DNA from: an uncultured Nitrospirota bacterium
Lineage (GTDB): Bacteria; Nitrospirota; Nitrospiria; Nitrospirales; UBA8639
Length of the DNA stretch: 64,000 nucleotides
Assembly: GCA_937139405.1 (NCBI GenBank)
Contig: CAKZPV010000032.1
Coordinates: 124,001 to 188,000 of the forward strand
Direction of reading: 5' to 3'
The notes beneath the pieces were generated by a model. The model was not told where the DNA came from. It saw nothing but the letters and a program-made list of their open reading frames with translations, and searched no databases. A program made the translations under genes and the position numbers. Positions 40,213 through 50,992 of the stretch are shown in pieces. Within the stretch, counting starts at the first letter, position 1. Every line of letters begins with the position of its first letter.

Positions 40213-41892
40213 ATGATTAAGCTCCTTCTAGTAGAAGATGATCAAAAAGAAGCGTTGAGAATTAACACAATGCTGAAGGAAGGACTCCAAAATCAATTCA
40301 CACTGGAACAACGACCCGGAGTGAGTGAAGCTTTAGATCTTGTCCAACAACAATCCTTTCAAGGCATTATCTTGGATTTACATTTACCAGAAGGCCAAAG
40401 CTTCGAATCAATTCCCCAATTTATTCAATACTGCCCTGAGGCTCCTATTTTGGTACTGAGTGGTATCGAAGACGAAGAACAGGCCATTCTTTCTGTGAAA
40501 AGTGGGGCCCAAGACTATTTAATCAAAGGACAAATGAGTAGCTCAACATTGTGTCGCGCCATTCGCTATGCCATAGAACGTCATCGCGCAACTCAAAGGA
40601 TTACACAACTCGCCCATTACGATCATCTCACAGGATTAGCGAATCGCGGGCTTTTCTATGAACGCCTAAACTGTGCAGTTGCTCGCTGCAATCGCAACGA
40701 CATGGCTATGGCTCTGATGTTTTTAGATCTCGATCACTTTAAAGCCATTAATGACACACTCGGACATGAATGCGGTGATTCGTTACTGAAAACTGTTGCC
40801 ACCCGAATCAAAAAATGCATTAGGGAAATCGACACTGGGGTACGTTTAGGCGGAGATGAATTTGCGGTCTTACTCGAACAAATCGTGTCCGTGGAAGATG
40901 TTTCGGCCGTAGCCGAACGTATCCTTCAACTGTTAGCCCAACCTATTATCGTCAATCACCATCAACTTCAAATTACAGGAAGTCTTGGTGTCACCATTTA
41001 CCCGTGGGATAGCGCCAACCCCCAAGAACTCCTCTCTCATGCTGATGCTGCCATGTATCGTGCCAAGGCCCAAGGGGGAAACAATTATCAATTCTATACA
41101 GCCGGCATGAAAACAGCAGGACTGGACGGGTCGACATTGAAAGTAGAGCTGGGCCGTGCATTGGCAAAAAAAGAATTTCTACTCCATTATCAACCACAAA
41201 TGAATCTTCGTACTAAGCAAATTATTGGGATGGAAGCCCTGTTGAGATGGCATCACCCTTACCAAGGACTTATTGGCCCTAATCAATTTATCCCACAAGC
41301 TGAAGAAAATGGCATGATTATTCCCATTGGCGAATGGGTCTTGCGTGCAGCAAGTAAGCAAGCCAAGTATTGGGAGAGACAAGGGTTCGCCACCCCACAT
41401 GTCGCCGTAAATTTGTCAGCCCGACAAATTCATCAGGGAAATTTACCTGCCCTCATTCAAGATATTCTCAAACGCTCTCATCTAGATCCAGAAAATCTCA
41501 AGCTAGAGCTTACTGAAACCTTCCTCATTCACGAAACAGACGACACACTCCAAACCCTACGCGAGCTCAAAGCCATGGGCGTCCATCTCTACATTGATGA
41601 TTTTGGGGCTGGGTATGCTTCTCTACGCTATCTCAAATCCTTTCCAGTTGATGGGATCAAACTGGACCAAAGCCTTATTCACGAACTTCCCCACAACACC
41701 AATGATGCAGCCATTGTCGAAGCTGTCATTTCTCTAGGAAAAGCCTTAGGACTACAAGTCATCGCAGAAGGCGTGGAAACCCAAGAGCAAGTGGATTTCC
41801 TCGAACAGCATGGCTGCGATGCGATGCAAGGCTATTGGATAGCCCCCCCTCTCCCAGCCAATGAAAGCGTCCAACACATGGTACAAGCATAG
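40213..41892 (+). CDS. response regulator with GGDEF and EAL domains
   Basis: REC N-terminus; RLGGDEFAVLLEQ; IGMEALLRWHHP ... ELTETFLIHE ... IDDFGAGYASLRYL ... IAEGVETQEQ. Confidence 0.95.
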   Translation: MIKLLLVEDDQKEALRINTMLKEGLQNQFTLEQRPGVSEALDLVQQQSFQGIILDLHLPEGQSFESIPQFIQYCPEAPILVLSGIEDEEQAILSVKSGAQDYLIKGQMSSSTLCRAIRYAIERHRATQRITQLAHYDHLTGLANRGLFYERLNCAVARCNRNDMAMALMFLDLDHFKAINDTLGHECGDSLLKTVATRIKKCIREIDTGVRLGGDEFAVLLEQIVSVEDVSAVAERILQLLAQPIIVNHHQLQITGSLGVTIYPWDSANPQELLSHADAAMYRAKAQGGNNYQFYTAGMKTAGLDGSTLKVELGRALAKKEFLLHYQPQMNLRTKQIIGMEALLRWHHPYQGLIGPNQFIPQAEENGMIIPIGEWVLRAASKQAKYWERQGFATPHVAVNLSARQIHQGNLPALIQDILKRSHLDPENLKLELTETFLIHETDDTLQTLRELKAMGVHLYIDDFGAGYASLRYLKSFPVDGIKLDQSLIHELPHNTNDAAIVEAVISLGKALGLQVIAEGVETQEQVDFLEQHGCDAMQGYWIAPPLPANESVQHMVQA

Positions 41893-42258
41893 ATTTAAAA
41901 AATGAAATAAGAAAAGGAAAAATTATGCAATTCAATTTTGCCTGATATTTTCCACCTGTGACCTTCTCTTCTCTGTCTCTTGTTTCTATCTTGCTCCTCT
42001 GATTTTATTTTTCACTTTTTGCCTCTTTTACCTTGTTTTATTTAACAGAAATATCGCTTATTGAAACGCAGCCTCTCACAGGTTATGATTAAGACATTCA
42101 TCCTCTCCTGATTCCCTCTCACAAGTAATCATTGAGGGCTTTCTCGCATCGAAAATACCTAGGCAATGCATAGAGAACTGTTTCTAAGTTTTGGAATAAA
42201 AGCCTAGGGTCAGATGTAAAAAAAGATTTCTCTTCTTCACCCGTTTCATAAATCTGAG

Positions 42259-44196
42259 TTGACCATGCCAACTCAAACTTCAACACTTTCAACCAGCAAA
42301 TTCCGACTATTGATCGTTGATGACTGTCCAAGTGACCGATCCACCTATAGTCGGTGGCTTCAGCACACCATCTCTATTCCCCTCGACATCCAAGAAATGG
42401 AGACTGGAGCAGAAGCCCTGAAGGTCTTTGCCAGTACTCCGCCTCATTGCATTCTCCTCGGTGACCAGCTTTCTGATATGACCGGTTTAGATTTTCTTGA
42501 GAAAATCAGATACGCATACACATCAGAACATTCCATTTTTTTCCTCACCGAACAAGGCAAGGAAGAAGTTGCTGTTCAAGCCATCAAGCTAGGCGCTAAA
42601 AATTCCTTCATAAAAAATACCTTATCCGAAGAATTCCTGTGGCAGCATATCCAACAAGAAATTAACCAATTCGAAAATTCAAGACGTATTCAAGCCCTCG
42701 AACGCCAATCCACAACCATCTTGCAATCCTCAGCAGACGGCTTGGTGGTCATTGGCACAGATGGCCTCATCCGCTTTACCAACCCCGCTGCAGAACACCT
42801 TTTTCAGCAATCAGGAACAGAACTGTTAGGGTCACCATTCGGATACCCAATGGTCGAAGGGGAAACCAAGGAAATTAACATTCAACATCAAGAGTCACCA
42901 TCGACACCTGTGGAGATGAGAGTCGTACCAATCGAATGGGAAAACCAACCAGCTTATCTGACCTCATTGCGTGATCTTACCGAACGACGGAAAGCAGAAG
43001 CAGAACGACAGCGGCACGAAACAGAACGACAATATGCACAAAAACTTGAAAGTCTGGGAGTATTGGCAGGAGGCATTGCCCACGATTTTAACAATTTACT
43101 CATGTCCATTGTGGCTCGAGCAGGATTAGCGTTGCGCGCGCTCTCTCCTGACGCACCCGCTCGCGAACATTTGAACGTCATTGAAAAATCTGGCCTCCGT
43201 GGCGGGGAACTGGCTAACCAGATGTTGACCTTCGCAGGTCAAACACAATTAGACTTCCAGGCAATCAATCTTCAACAATTTCTTCAGGACATCAAATCAT
43301 TCCTTCGATCGACTGTATCCAAACGCATTACTCTCACATTCAACGTATCTGCCAATCTTCCCTTCATCCGAGGCGACCGCTCTCAACTCCGCCAATTGCT
43401 CATGAACATCGTCACGAATGCTGCAGAAGCCATTGGCAATCAAGATGGAACGATTCAGATATGCACCAGCACAATGGATACTTCCACACAGGATTTTCGG
43501 CCATACCATATTATTGGTGATCTTCCTTGGGGCCCATGCGTCTCGTTAGCAATTCAAGATACCGGAACCGGCATAAAACCACAGTTGATCCCAAAAATCT
43601 TTGACCCTTTTTTTTCTACAAAATTCCCTGGACGCGGTCTTGGGTTAGCAGCACTCTTAGGAATTGTCCGTGGACACGGAGCTGCCATTGCAGTACAAAG
43701 CCACATCGGACATGGAACAGAATTCTTACTTCTATTCCCAACCACAAAAAAACCCTTAACTCAGAGTTCTGCTTCCCTCACCTTACCAAAGGAATCCGGA
43801 AGTCGCTCCATACCTTCTCAAGTGCTTATTGTCGATGATGAAGAAGAGATCCGAACGACGTGTTCCCTTATTTTGCAAGAAATTGGATTCGAGGCCTTAG
43901 TTGCCCATGATGGAAAAGCAGGAGAACGTATTTTCGAACAACATCAAGACGAAATTGCTCTCGTATTTCTCGATCTCACGATGCCGGGTTTGGATGGAGG
44001 AACCTTAGCTAAAAAGATTCGCATGAGAAATTCAAATATTCCCATTCTTGTCTCTAGCGGATTTACTGAAGATGAAGCCATGAAGCATTTTTCGCAATCA
44101 AACATTGACGCCTTTATCCAAAAACCGTTCCAAGTCGATGTCCTTATTGCCAAAGTCCAGGAACTGACAGAAGCAAAAGTGAACAGTAAAAAATGA
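42259..44196 (+). CDS. hybrid histidine kinase (REC-PAS-HisKA/HATPase-REC)
   Basis: N-terminal receiver; LAGGIAHDFNNLLMSIVARAGLAL; GRGLGLAALLGIVRGHGA; C-terminal receiver LIVDDEEEIRTTC...LVFLDLTMPGLDG. Confidence 0.93.
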   Translation: MTMPTQTSTLSTSKFRLLIVDDCPSDRSTYSRWLQHTISIPLDIQEMETGAEALKVFASTPPHCILLGDQLSDMTGLDFLEKIRYAYTSEHSIFFLTEQGKEEVAVQAIKLGAKNSFIKNTLSEEFLWQHIQQEINQFENSRRIQALERQSTTILQSSADGLVVIGTDGLIRFTNPAAEHLFQQSGTELLGSPFGYPMVEGETKEINIQHQESPSTPVEMRVVPIEWENQPAYLTSLRDLTERRKAEAERQRHETERQYAQKLESLGVLAGGIAHDFNNLLMSIVARAGLALRALSPDAPAREHLNVIEKSGLRGGELANQMLTFAGQTQLDFQAINLQQFLQDIKSFLRSTVSKRITLTFNVSANLPFIRGDRSQLRQLLMNIVTNAAEAIGNQDGTIQICTSTMDTSTQDFRPYHIIGDLPWGPCVSLAIQDTGTGIKPQLIPKIFDPFFSTKFPGRGLGLAALLGIVRGHGAAIAVQSHIGHGTEFLLLFPTTKKPLTQSSASLTLPKESGSRSIPSQVLIVDDEEEIRTTCSLILQEIGFEALVAHDGKAGERIFEQHQDEIALVFLDLTMPGLDGGTLAKKIRMRNSNIPILVSSGFTEDEAMKHFSQSNIDAFIQKPFQVDVLIAKVQELTEAKVNSKK

Positions 44197-44240
44197 GATG
44201 CCAGAAAAATACATTCATCCTGCTTCCACCTTTTTACTCC

Positions 44241-44681
44241 TCACTTTCTCTCTTGATACCGATAGCCACCACTCATATGTCGTTCGAGAGTTGACGACAA
44301 CCCTAAATGATTGCGATACAGAGTAGAAGTCAGAATAGACCGATTTTCGGGGTCTAATTTTCCTGCTCGTTCAAAGTATTTCGTGGCTTCTTCATGGCGG
44401 TCTAATTGATGTAAAGCAAGTGCAGCATTAAAATGGGCTTCAACTAATAAAGGATTCACCTGTATAGCAGAGTCAAATAGCTCAAAAGCCGCTTGCCATT
44501 CGCCGACATGATACTGGTCGATTCCCTTCAAGTTAAGCGCCGCTGCTTCCGGGTTGGCCATTGGCAAAATGGCCAAAGGCACAGACTGGGGAAAACACCC
44601 ACAGATGCTCATCATACACACCATCATGAGTACCCCGAACCACTCGGATATTGTCCGTACTTGAAGTAAGCCGTTCATCAT
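44241..44681 (-). CDS. TPR-repeat lipoprotein/secreted protein
   Basis: Two TPR-like units (GEWQAAFELFDSAIQVNPLLVEAHFNAALALHQLDRHEEATKYFERAGKLDP). Confidence 0.75.
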   Translation of the reverse strand: MMNGLLQVRTISEWFGVLMMVCMMSICGCFPQSVPLAILPMANPEAAALNLKGIDQYHVGEWQAAFELFDSAIQVNPLLVEAHFNAALALHQLDRHEEATKYFERAGKLDPENRSILTSTLYRNHLGLSSTLERHMSGGYRYQERK

Positions 44682-44708
44682 GCTCCCTTCATTTCAAGAG
44701 ATTGCCTT

Positions 44709-46127
44709 ATGACTTCATCCCCCAAATCGCCCGCACACACCATCAACCATGATCTCATCATCGTCGGCGGTGGATCGGCAGGTTATGCCGCAGCCCGTAC
44801 AGCTGAAGCGGAGGGGGCCAATGTTGGAATTATCGACCAGGGCCCGTTGGGCGGTCTCTGTATCTTACGCGGCTGTATGCCCACGAAGGCCATGCTCCGT
44901 TCATCCGATATTGCGGCATTGATTCGCCGAGCATCAGAATTTGGCTTACATTCTACAGATGTTCAAGCCAATCTGAACGCCATTATTGATCGAAAGAATC
45001 GTTTAATCAAGGAATTCACCGACTATCGAGTTGAGGCACTCCAACATCCTCGATTTACTCTCTATCAAGAACACGCACATTTTCTCTCTCCAAGGCTGAT
45101 ACAAGCCGGGCCCTATCACCTTTCAGCCAAGACCATCATTATTGCGACAGGATCGATGGTCTCCCATATTCCCATTCCAGGATTAGAAGAAGCTGGCTAT
45201 CTCACCAGTGATGATGCACTGGAACTTCGCACTTCTCCTCATTCCATGATTGTCCTGGGTGGTGGGGCAGTTGCTATGGAGCTCGCTCAGTTTTTTTCAC
45301 GGATCGGCGTAAAAATAACGGTGATTCAACGAAGTGAGCATATCTTGTCTCAAGTCGACAAAGACTTGGCCAGGCCCGTCGAAGCAAAACTCCAAGAAGA
45401 AGGCATGACCATTTATACTAAAACCTCGATTAAACGAGTAACCGGAATACCAAATCGACAAAAAACCGTACATTTCCTTCATAACGGCCAAACTCAACAG
45501 GTAACAGCCGACATCATCCTTCAAGCGCTAGGACGACGACCTAATATTGACAGCTTAGATTTGGAAGCGGCTCAGATTGTCATTCAGAACAAAACCATAG
45601 TCGTGAATAAAGCCATGCAAACCTCGCAATCACATATATTTGCGGTTGGCGATGTGAATGGGTTGCATGAAATTGTGCATATCGCGATTGAACAGGGAGA
45701 AATTGCTGGATGGAATGCCGTACACTCGGATCTGCCACCAAAGCAATACGATGACCGACTGAAAGCACAAGTCACATTTACAGATCCCCAAGTAGCAAGT
45801 GTGGGATTATCGGAAAGAGAATGTAAAACTCAGAACATTCCTTTTCTTGTCGCCTCATACCCATTTAATGACCATGGAAAATCTCTTTGCCTCGGCGAAA
45901 TACACGGGCATGTAAAAATTCTCTGCCATCCTCAATCTGGAGAAATTCTGGGTGGGCATATCGTCGGCCCAGAAGCCTCGGAACTCATCCACGAACTTAT
46001 CACCATCATGCATTTTCGTGGCACGATAAGGGACCTACTCCGTATCCCACACTACCATCCCACATTGGCTGAAATTCTCACTTACCCCGCCGAAGAACTC
46101 GTTAACCAACTGTCGCCCGCCTCCTAG
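44709..46127 (+). CDS. pyridine nucleotide-disulfide oxidoreductase (dihydrolipoamide dehydrogenase-like)
   Basis: IIVGGGSAGYAAARTAE; GGLCILRGCMPTKAML redox Cys pair; VLGGGAVAMELAQFF; AVGDVNG. Confidence 0.92.
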   Translation: MTSSPKSPAHTINHDLIIVGGGSAGYAAARTAEAEGANVGIIDQGPLGGLCILRGCMPTKAMLRSSDIAALIRRASEFGLHSTDVQANLNAIIDRKNRLIKEFTDYRVEALQHPRFTLYQEHAHFLSPRLIQAGPYHLSAKTIIIATGSMVSHIPIPGLEEAGYLTSDDALELRTSPHSMIVLGGGAVAMELAQFFSRIGVKITVIQRSEHILSQVDKDLARPVEAKLQEEGMTIYTKTSIKRVTGIPNRQKTVHFLHNGQTQQVTADIILQALGRRPNIDSLDLEAAQIVIQNKTIVVNKAMQTSQSHIFAVGDVNGLHEIVHIAIEQGEIAGWNAVHSDLPPKQYDDRLKAQVTFTDPQVASVGLSERECKTQNIPFLVASYPFNDHGKSLCLGEIHGHVKILCHPQSGEILGGHIVGPEASELIHELITIMHFRGTIRDLLRIPHYHPTLAEILTYPAEELVNQLSPAS

Positions 46128-46129
46128 GC

Positions 46130-46894
46130 TTATTTTTTTTCGTTCTCCAGAGACGTTCCACACCACTCACATTGCTCTGAACTCATTGGCTCATCTCGTG
46201 GCAATACCGAAACCATAGGCTTTCCCTGGATCACGCGAACCCACCAAGATGTCCGATGACTCATGATCCACTTAGGCAATAAAAGAAAGACGATCACTAA
46301 TAGTCCACCAGCCAGAATAAGTGGCCATTGAACTGTCACAACTGCACTGCCCAAATAGGTTAAGGCAAATGTGGGAGGCATCATGCCTAAAAAAGTTGCC
46401 ACGGCAAATGCCTTGAGACTCATCCTGGTTAGCCCTGCGCCATAACTCACAATGTCGAAGGAAAAAAGCGGCACGAGCCTAGCAACGATCATTAAACCCA
46501 ACAAATGATGATCCGAACATTGCTCACAGAATGTAATATCTCGTTTGAGCCACCGACTTAACACCTCTCGGCCCAATGCCCTACCAATCAGAAAACTGAT
46601 GATGGCCCCCAACTCCGCACCAATCAACACATACACCGCACCCCAAAACGGCCCATAGGCTGCTCCAGCGGCTAAATCTAATGGCAGACTAGGGATAGGA
46701 CTCACAACAACCGCCAACGTCATGAGACCCATCAACGCGAAGGGACCAGCCAGACCCAAATCACGGAGAATAGATGTTAATTTTTCTGGGCGAAGAATGT
46801 CCTGAAGAGAAGTCTCTTGAACCACTACATACAGACATACAATGGCCAGAAAAATGAGTATCCATTTTCCAACACGCCAAGATATACGTTTCAC
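46130..46894 (-). CDS. TVP38/TMEM64 (SNARE-associated) family membrane protein
   Basis: LDLAAGAAYGPFWGAVYVLIGAELGAIISFLIGRALGREVL; VARLVPLFSFDIVSYGAGLTRMSLKAF. Confidence 0.88.
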   Translation of the reverse strand: MKRISWRVGKWILIFLAIVCLYVVVQETSLQDILRPEKLTSILRDLGLAGPFALMGLMTLAVVVSPIPSLPLDLAAGAAYGPFWGAVYVLIGAELGAIISFLIGRALGREVLSRWLKRDITFCEQCSDHHLLGLMIVARLVPLFSFDIVSYGAGLTRMSLKAFAVATFLGMMPPTFALTYLGSAVVTVQWPLILAGGLLVIVFLLLPKWIMSHRTSWWVRVIQGKPMVSVLPRDEPMSSEQCEWCGTSLENEKK

Positions 46895-47109
46895 CTTGAT
46901 TGTCCTTGTAGAATGCTTTGATGTTGAGAGATAGATAGGCGAATTTGATTAGTCTGACAGGAAAGGGCTGTCATTACACGAATAACGTCATAACATTCCT
47001 GCTATGCGCGTAACAAATTTCCGTAAGCCTGGACTACAGAAAATCGCACGGAAAACGACGGAACGAAAACACCATCAATATCATTCACACATAGCACTGG
47101 AGTATTGTT

Positions 47110-47868
47110 ATGAAAACCCACATAATGGAGTCCAACATGGCTCATCCAAACACCTCAACAACTGATTCAACCAAATCATCAACGGGAAAGATCCTCACGG
47201 GGATGATTTTTCTGTTAGGGATAGGTGCATTTGTATATTTTGATCTAGGCCAATACTTATCGCTCGATGCACTTAAAGCTAATCGCGACCAGCTCCTAAG
47301 CTATACCGAATCCAATTACGCACTTGCGGTTGCAGTTTTCATTCTGGTGTACATTCTCCAAACCACGTTCTCTTTACCAGGGGGAGCCATCCTCACCTTG
47401 ACCGGAGGTTTTCTATTCGGCAGCTTGATGGGAACAGTTTTTGTGAACATCGGAGCAACAGTGGGGGCAACGTTAGCCTTTTTAGCTGCACGATATCTTT
47501 TGCGAGATTGGGTGGAAAATAAATTCGGTCATCGGCTGGGTCCCATTCAGGCAGGGTTTGCCCAAAACGCCTTTAGCTACCTTATGACACTACGCCTCAT
47601 CCCAGCCTTTCCATTTTTTCTAGTGAACCTTGTTTCAGGCCTCACACGTGTCAACCTGGGCACGTATATGCTCGCCACTTCCTTAGGAATTATTCCCGGC
47701 AGCTTTGTTTTTGCGTTTGCCGGACGTCAATTGGGTTCGATCAATTCATTGAGTGAAATCGCCAATCCTTCAGTCCTCTTAGCCTTTTCCTTGTTAGGTC
47801 TTCTAGCTCTCATGCCTATCGCATATCGAAAATGGACAAATAAGAGTCAAGACAACTCGAAATCATAA
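47110..47868 (+). CDS. TVP38/TMEM64 family membrane protein
   Basis: LPGGAILTLTGGFLFGSLMGTVFVNIGATVGATLAFLAARYLLRDWV; RLIPAFPFFLVNLVSGLTRVNLGTY. Confidence 0.92.
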   Translation: MKTHIMESNMAHPNTSTTDSTKSSTGKILTGMIFLLGIGAFVYFDLGQYLSLDALKANRDQLLSYTESNYALAVAVFILVYILQTTFSLPGGAILTLTGGFLFGSLMGTVFVNIGATVGATLAFLAARYLLRDWVENKFGHRLGPIQAGFAQNAFSYLMTLRLIPAFPFFLVNLVSGLTRVNLGTYMLATSLGIIPGSFVFAFAGRQLGSINSLSEIANPSVLLAFSLLGLLALMPIAYRKWTNKSQDNSKS

Positions 47869-47909
47869 GTAAAAATTTCCATCTCTGCTAAAAATCCTGA
47901 GGCACTCTA

Positions 47910-49460
47910 ATGAAGACTGCACAAACGATCATCGATCAAACATTGCTTCTTCCCAATGATCAATTCAATGAAGAACTTATCAATAACGTTCATCCTGCTC
48001 AATGGCAAAACCCTACACCATCGGGACGATATAATTTGGTTATCATTGGAGCAGGGACGGCGGGTTTAGTCACGGCAGCAATTGCCTCAGCCCTTGGAGC
48101 CAAGGTTGCCCTCATTGAACGCCATCTGATGGGCGGCGATTGCCTCAACGTTGGATGTGTTCCTTCAAAAGGGATCATACGGGCCGCAAAAGCCTGGAAG
48201 GCGGTCAAAGAAGCCTCCCAATTTGGCTTGCATGCACCTGAAAATCTAAAAGGAGATTTTGGCCAAGCCATGGCCCGCATGCGAAAACTCCGTGCAAAGA
48301 TCAGCCATGTAGACTCGGCTCACCGCTATTCGAAGCTTGGAGTAGATGTATTTATCGGGAACGGGCAGTTTACCAGTTCCAACACCATTGACGTAGATGG
48401 AACAACACTCGAATTCGCCAAAGCGGTAATTTGCACGGGAGCACGTGCAGCCGCACCACCAATCCCTGGGCTAGATCAAGTCAATTACCTAACCAATGAA
48501 ACCATTTTCTCTCTGACAAATCTTCCTTCACGATTTGGAGTGATCGGTGCGGGGCCCATAGGCTGCGAGATGGCCCAAGCGTTCGCACGCTTCGGCAGTC
48601 AGGTGTTTTTAGTTGAAGCCATGCACGGCATTCTTATTAATGAAGATGGCGACGCGTCAAAAATCGTGGAGCAATCGATCCTCCGTGACGGAGTTCAGTT
48701 GCTTTGCTGCGGGAAAGACTTGAATATCAAACTAGTCAACGGAGTCAAGCACATGTTCGTGGACTCCCATGGTCAACACTATGATATTCCTGTAGACGAA
48801 ATTTTAGTGGGAGTTGGAAGGACCCCTAACACAGATGATTTGGGTCTAGAAACCATTGGAGTGGATTATGACGGCAAGGGCGTAAAGGTCAACCATCGAC
48901 TGCAAACAACTAATCCAAAAATATTCGCGGCCGGTGACATCTGCTCCCCTTTCAAGTTTACTCACACAGCTGATGCTCAAGCACAAATCGTTATTCAAAA
49001 CGCCCTATTCCCCCATCCTTTAGGATTAGGGTATGCCAGTACAGAGGACCTCATCATCCCCTGGGCCACCTATACACAACCTGAAATTGCTCATGTTGGT
49101 CTTTATGAAAAGGATGCGAAAACCAAAGGGATTGAGATAGATACCTTTACTTTTCCTCTCAATGAAGTGGATCGCGCAATTCTGGATGGAGAAGACGAAG
49201 GCTTCGCACGAGTCCATGTCAAAAAAGGGACAGACCAACTCGTCGGTGCCACAATTGTCGCGGCCCATGCTGGAGATATGATTAGCGAGTATACGTTGGC
49301 CATGAAAGGCAAGCTCGGGTTGAATACAATAGCTAGCACCATTCATCCCTATCCAACACAAGCGGAAGTGATAAAAAAGACGGCAAACGCCTGGAGAAAA
49401 ACGACGCTTAGTGAAAGTAAAAAACAGTTTTTGAGTAAACTGTTCTCATGGACCCGCTGA
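47910..49460 (+). CDS. mercuric reductase-like FAD-dependent disulfide oxidoreductase
   Basis: IIGAGTAGLVTAAIAS; GGDCLNVGCVPSKGII; AAGDICSPFKFTH. Confidence 0.9.
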   Translation: MKTAQTIIDQTLLLPNDQFNEELINNVHPAQWQNPTPSGRYNLVIIGAGTAGLVTAAIASALGAKVALIERHLMGGDCLNVGCVPSKGIIRAAKAWKAVKEASQFGLHAPENLKGDFGQAMARMRKLRAKISHVDSAHRYSKLGVDVFIGNGQFTSSNTIDVDGTTLEFAKAVICTGARAAAPPIPGLDQVNYLTNETIFSLTNLPSRFGVIGAGPIGCEMAQAFARFGSQVFLVEAMHGILINEDGDASKIVEQSILRDGVQLLCCGKDLNIKLVNGVKHMFVDSHGQHYDIPVDEILVGVGRTPNTDDLGLETIGVDYDGKGVKVNHRLQTTNPKIFAAGDICSPFKFTHTADAQAQIVIQNALFPHPLGLGYASTEDLIIPWATYTQPEIAHVGLYEKDAKTKGIEIDTFTFPLNEVDRAILDGEDEGFARVHVKKGTDQLVGATIVAAHAGDMISEYTLAMKGKLGLNTIASTIHPYPTQAEVIKKTANAWRKTTLSESKKQFLSKLFSWTR

Positions 49461-49479
49461 GGGTAAGAAGGAAAATATA

Positions 49480-50253
49480 GTGTTAAACATACACGTGCCA
49501 AAGATGTTCACCGCCTTAACAATAGGACTTGCACTAACGTTCGGTTTATTCTCTCTTGCCCAAGCAGAATTGCAAGAGACAGTACCAGTGGGGAAATTTT
49601 CTTTGGCTCAACCAGGGGAAAATTTTCCGCCCTCTTGGAAACCTCTCACCTTTGAAAAAATCCCAACTCACACTCGATATAGCCTGGTTAAAGAGGGAGA
49701 GACTGTCGTGGTTAAGGCCGTGAGTCACCAAGCCTCTTCCGGGATAACTCGAGAAATCCACATTGATCCCAAAAAATATCCCGTCGTGGAATGGCGTTGG
49801 AAAGTTGTCAATGTTCTTAAAAACGGGAATGTCTACGAAAAATCAGGAGACGATTATCCGGCTCGGCTCTATATTACCTTTGAATATGACAGTACAAAGG
49901 TTGGGTTTTTTGAAAAAACTAAATATGAAGCTGCCAAACTCATTTATGGGCAATACCCACCCAGTGGAGCCCTTACGTATATTTGGGAAAGCAGAAGTCC
50001 GATCGGTACAATGGTCCCCAATCCCTACACTGATCGAGTGAATATGATCGTGATTGAAAGTGGAGAGACTCGACTGAACGAATGGATCACAGAAGAGAGG
50101 AATGTTTTCGAAGATTACAGAAAAGCATTTGGAGAAAACCCGCCAAATATATCGGGAGTGGCCATCATGACAGATACGGACAACACTCGAGAACATGCCG
50201 TAGCCTATTTCGGAGATATTATATTTAAAAAATCGGTGAACAGGCAGGAATGA
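49480..50253 (+). CDS. DUF3047 domain secreted protein
   Basis: Signal peptide; YPVVEWRWKVVNVLKNGNVYEKSGDDYPARLYITFEYD; ISGVAIMTDTDNTREHAVAYFGDIIF. Confidence 0.87.
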   Translation: MLNIHVPKMFTALTIGLALTFGLFSLAQAELQETVPVGKFSLAQPGENFPPSWKPLTFEKIPTHTRYSLVKEGETVVVKAVSHQASSGITREIHIDPKKYPVVEWRWKVVNVLKNGNVYEKSGDDYPARLYITFEYDSTKVGFFEKTKYEAAKLIYGQYPPSGALTYIWESRSPIGTMVPNPYTDRVNMIVIESGETRLNEWITEERNVFEDYRKAFGENPPNISGVAIMTDTDNTREHAVAYFGDIIFKKSVNRQE

Positions 50254-50292
50254 CAACGAAGAAAAAAAGTTATCCTTCCCCTTCTAACTCCT

Positions 50293-50877
50293 TCATGCAT
50301 ACTCAGGTTCATTTCCTGGTTTCCATTTAATATTGCATCCAGCACTGGGACGTTGTTGCTTCGTCACAGCTTCCCCGGCCAACAGAGCATTGAGCGCCGC
50401 ACGCAAATCTTCTCCATTCTGAGGCTTCCCATTCCCAGGTCGACTACCATCCAGTTGACCACGATAGACAAGGCGTCTCTGTTCATTAAACACAAAAAAA
50501 TCTGGCGTACAGGCGGCAGTAAATGCTTTGGCCACAGCCTGCGTCTCATCATAGCAATAGGAAAATTTCCATCCCAACTGTTCGGCCATTTCCTTAAGCC
50601 GCAACGGAGCATCAGCGGGGTATCCCGTGGCATCATTACTACTGATTCCTAGAATCCCAAGCCCCTTCCCTTCGTAATCCTTCCAGAGCCGAGTGAGTTC
50701 ATCTTGCACATGAACGACATAGGGACAATGACGACAAATAAACATCACCAGCAACCCCTGTGATATCCGAAAAGATTCAGGAGAAATCATCGCCCCACTA
50801 CGAACATCTGGCAAAATAAAATTCGGCATCTGAGTCCCTAACGCAAGCATCGTGGATTCTTTTAACGCCATCATCAA
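50293..50877 (-). CDS. thioredoxin-like/AhpC-TSA family protein
   Basis: FRISQGLLVMFICRHCPYVVHVQDELTRLWKDYEGKGLGILGISSNDATGYPAD. Confidence 0.9.
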   Translation of the reverse strand: MMMALKESTMLALGTQMPNFILPDVRSGAMISPESFRISQGLLVMFICRHCPYVVHVQDELTRLWKDYEGKGLGILGISSNDATGYPADAPLRLKEMAEQLGWKFSYCYDETQAVAKAFTAACTPDFFVFNEQRRLVYRGQLDGSRPGNGKPQNGEDLRAALNALLAGEAVTKQQRPSAGCNIKWKPGNEPEYA

Positions 50878-50992
50878 CTCCTTTGTTCCTGATTGATAAG
50901 AAATTCGTGAAACGTTTAAACAACGACTCTCCAGCTGTTTGCACTATCCTCCACTCTATCAGTGGCTATCTGTGAAGAAATAAGGGAATTGA

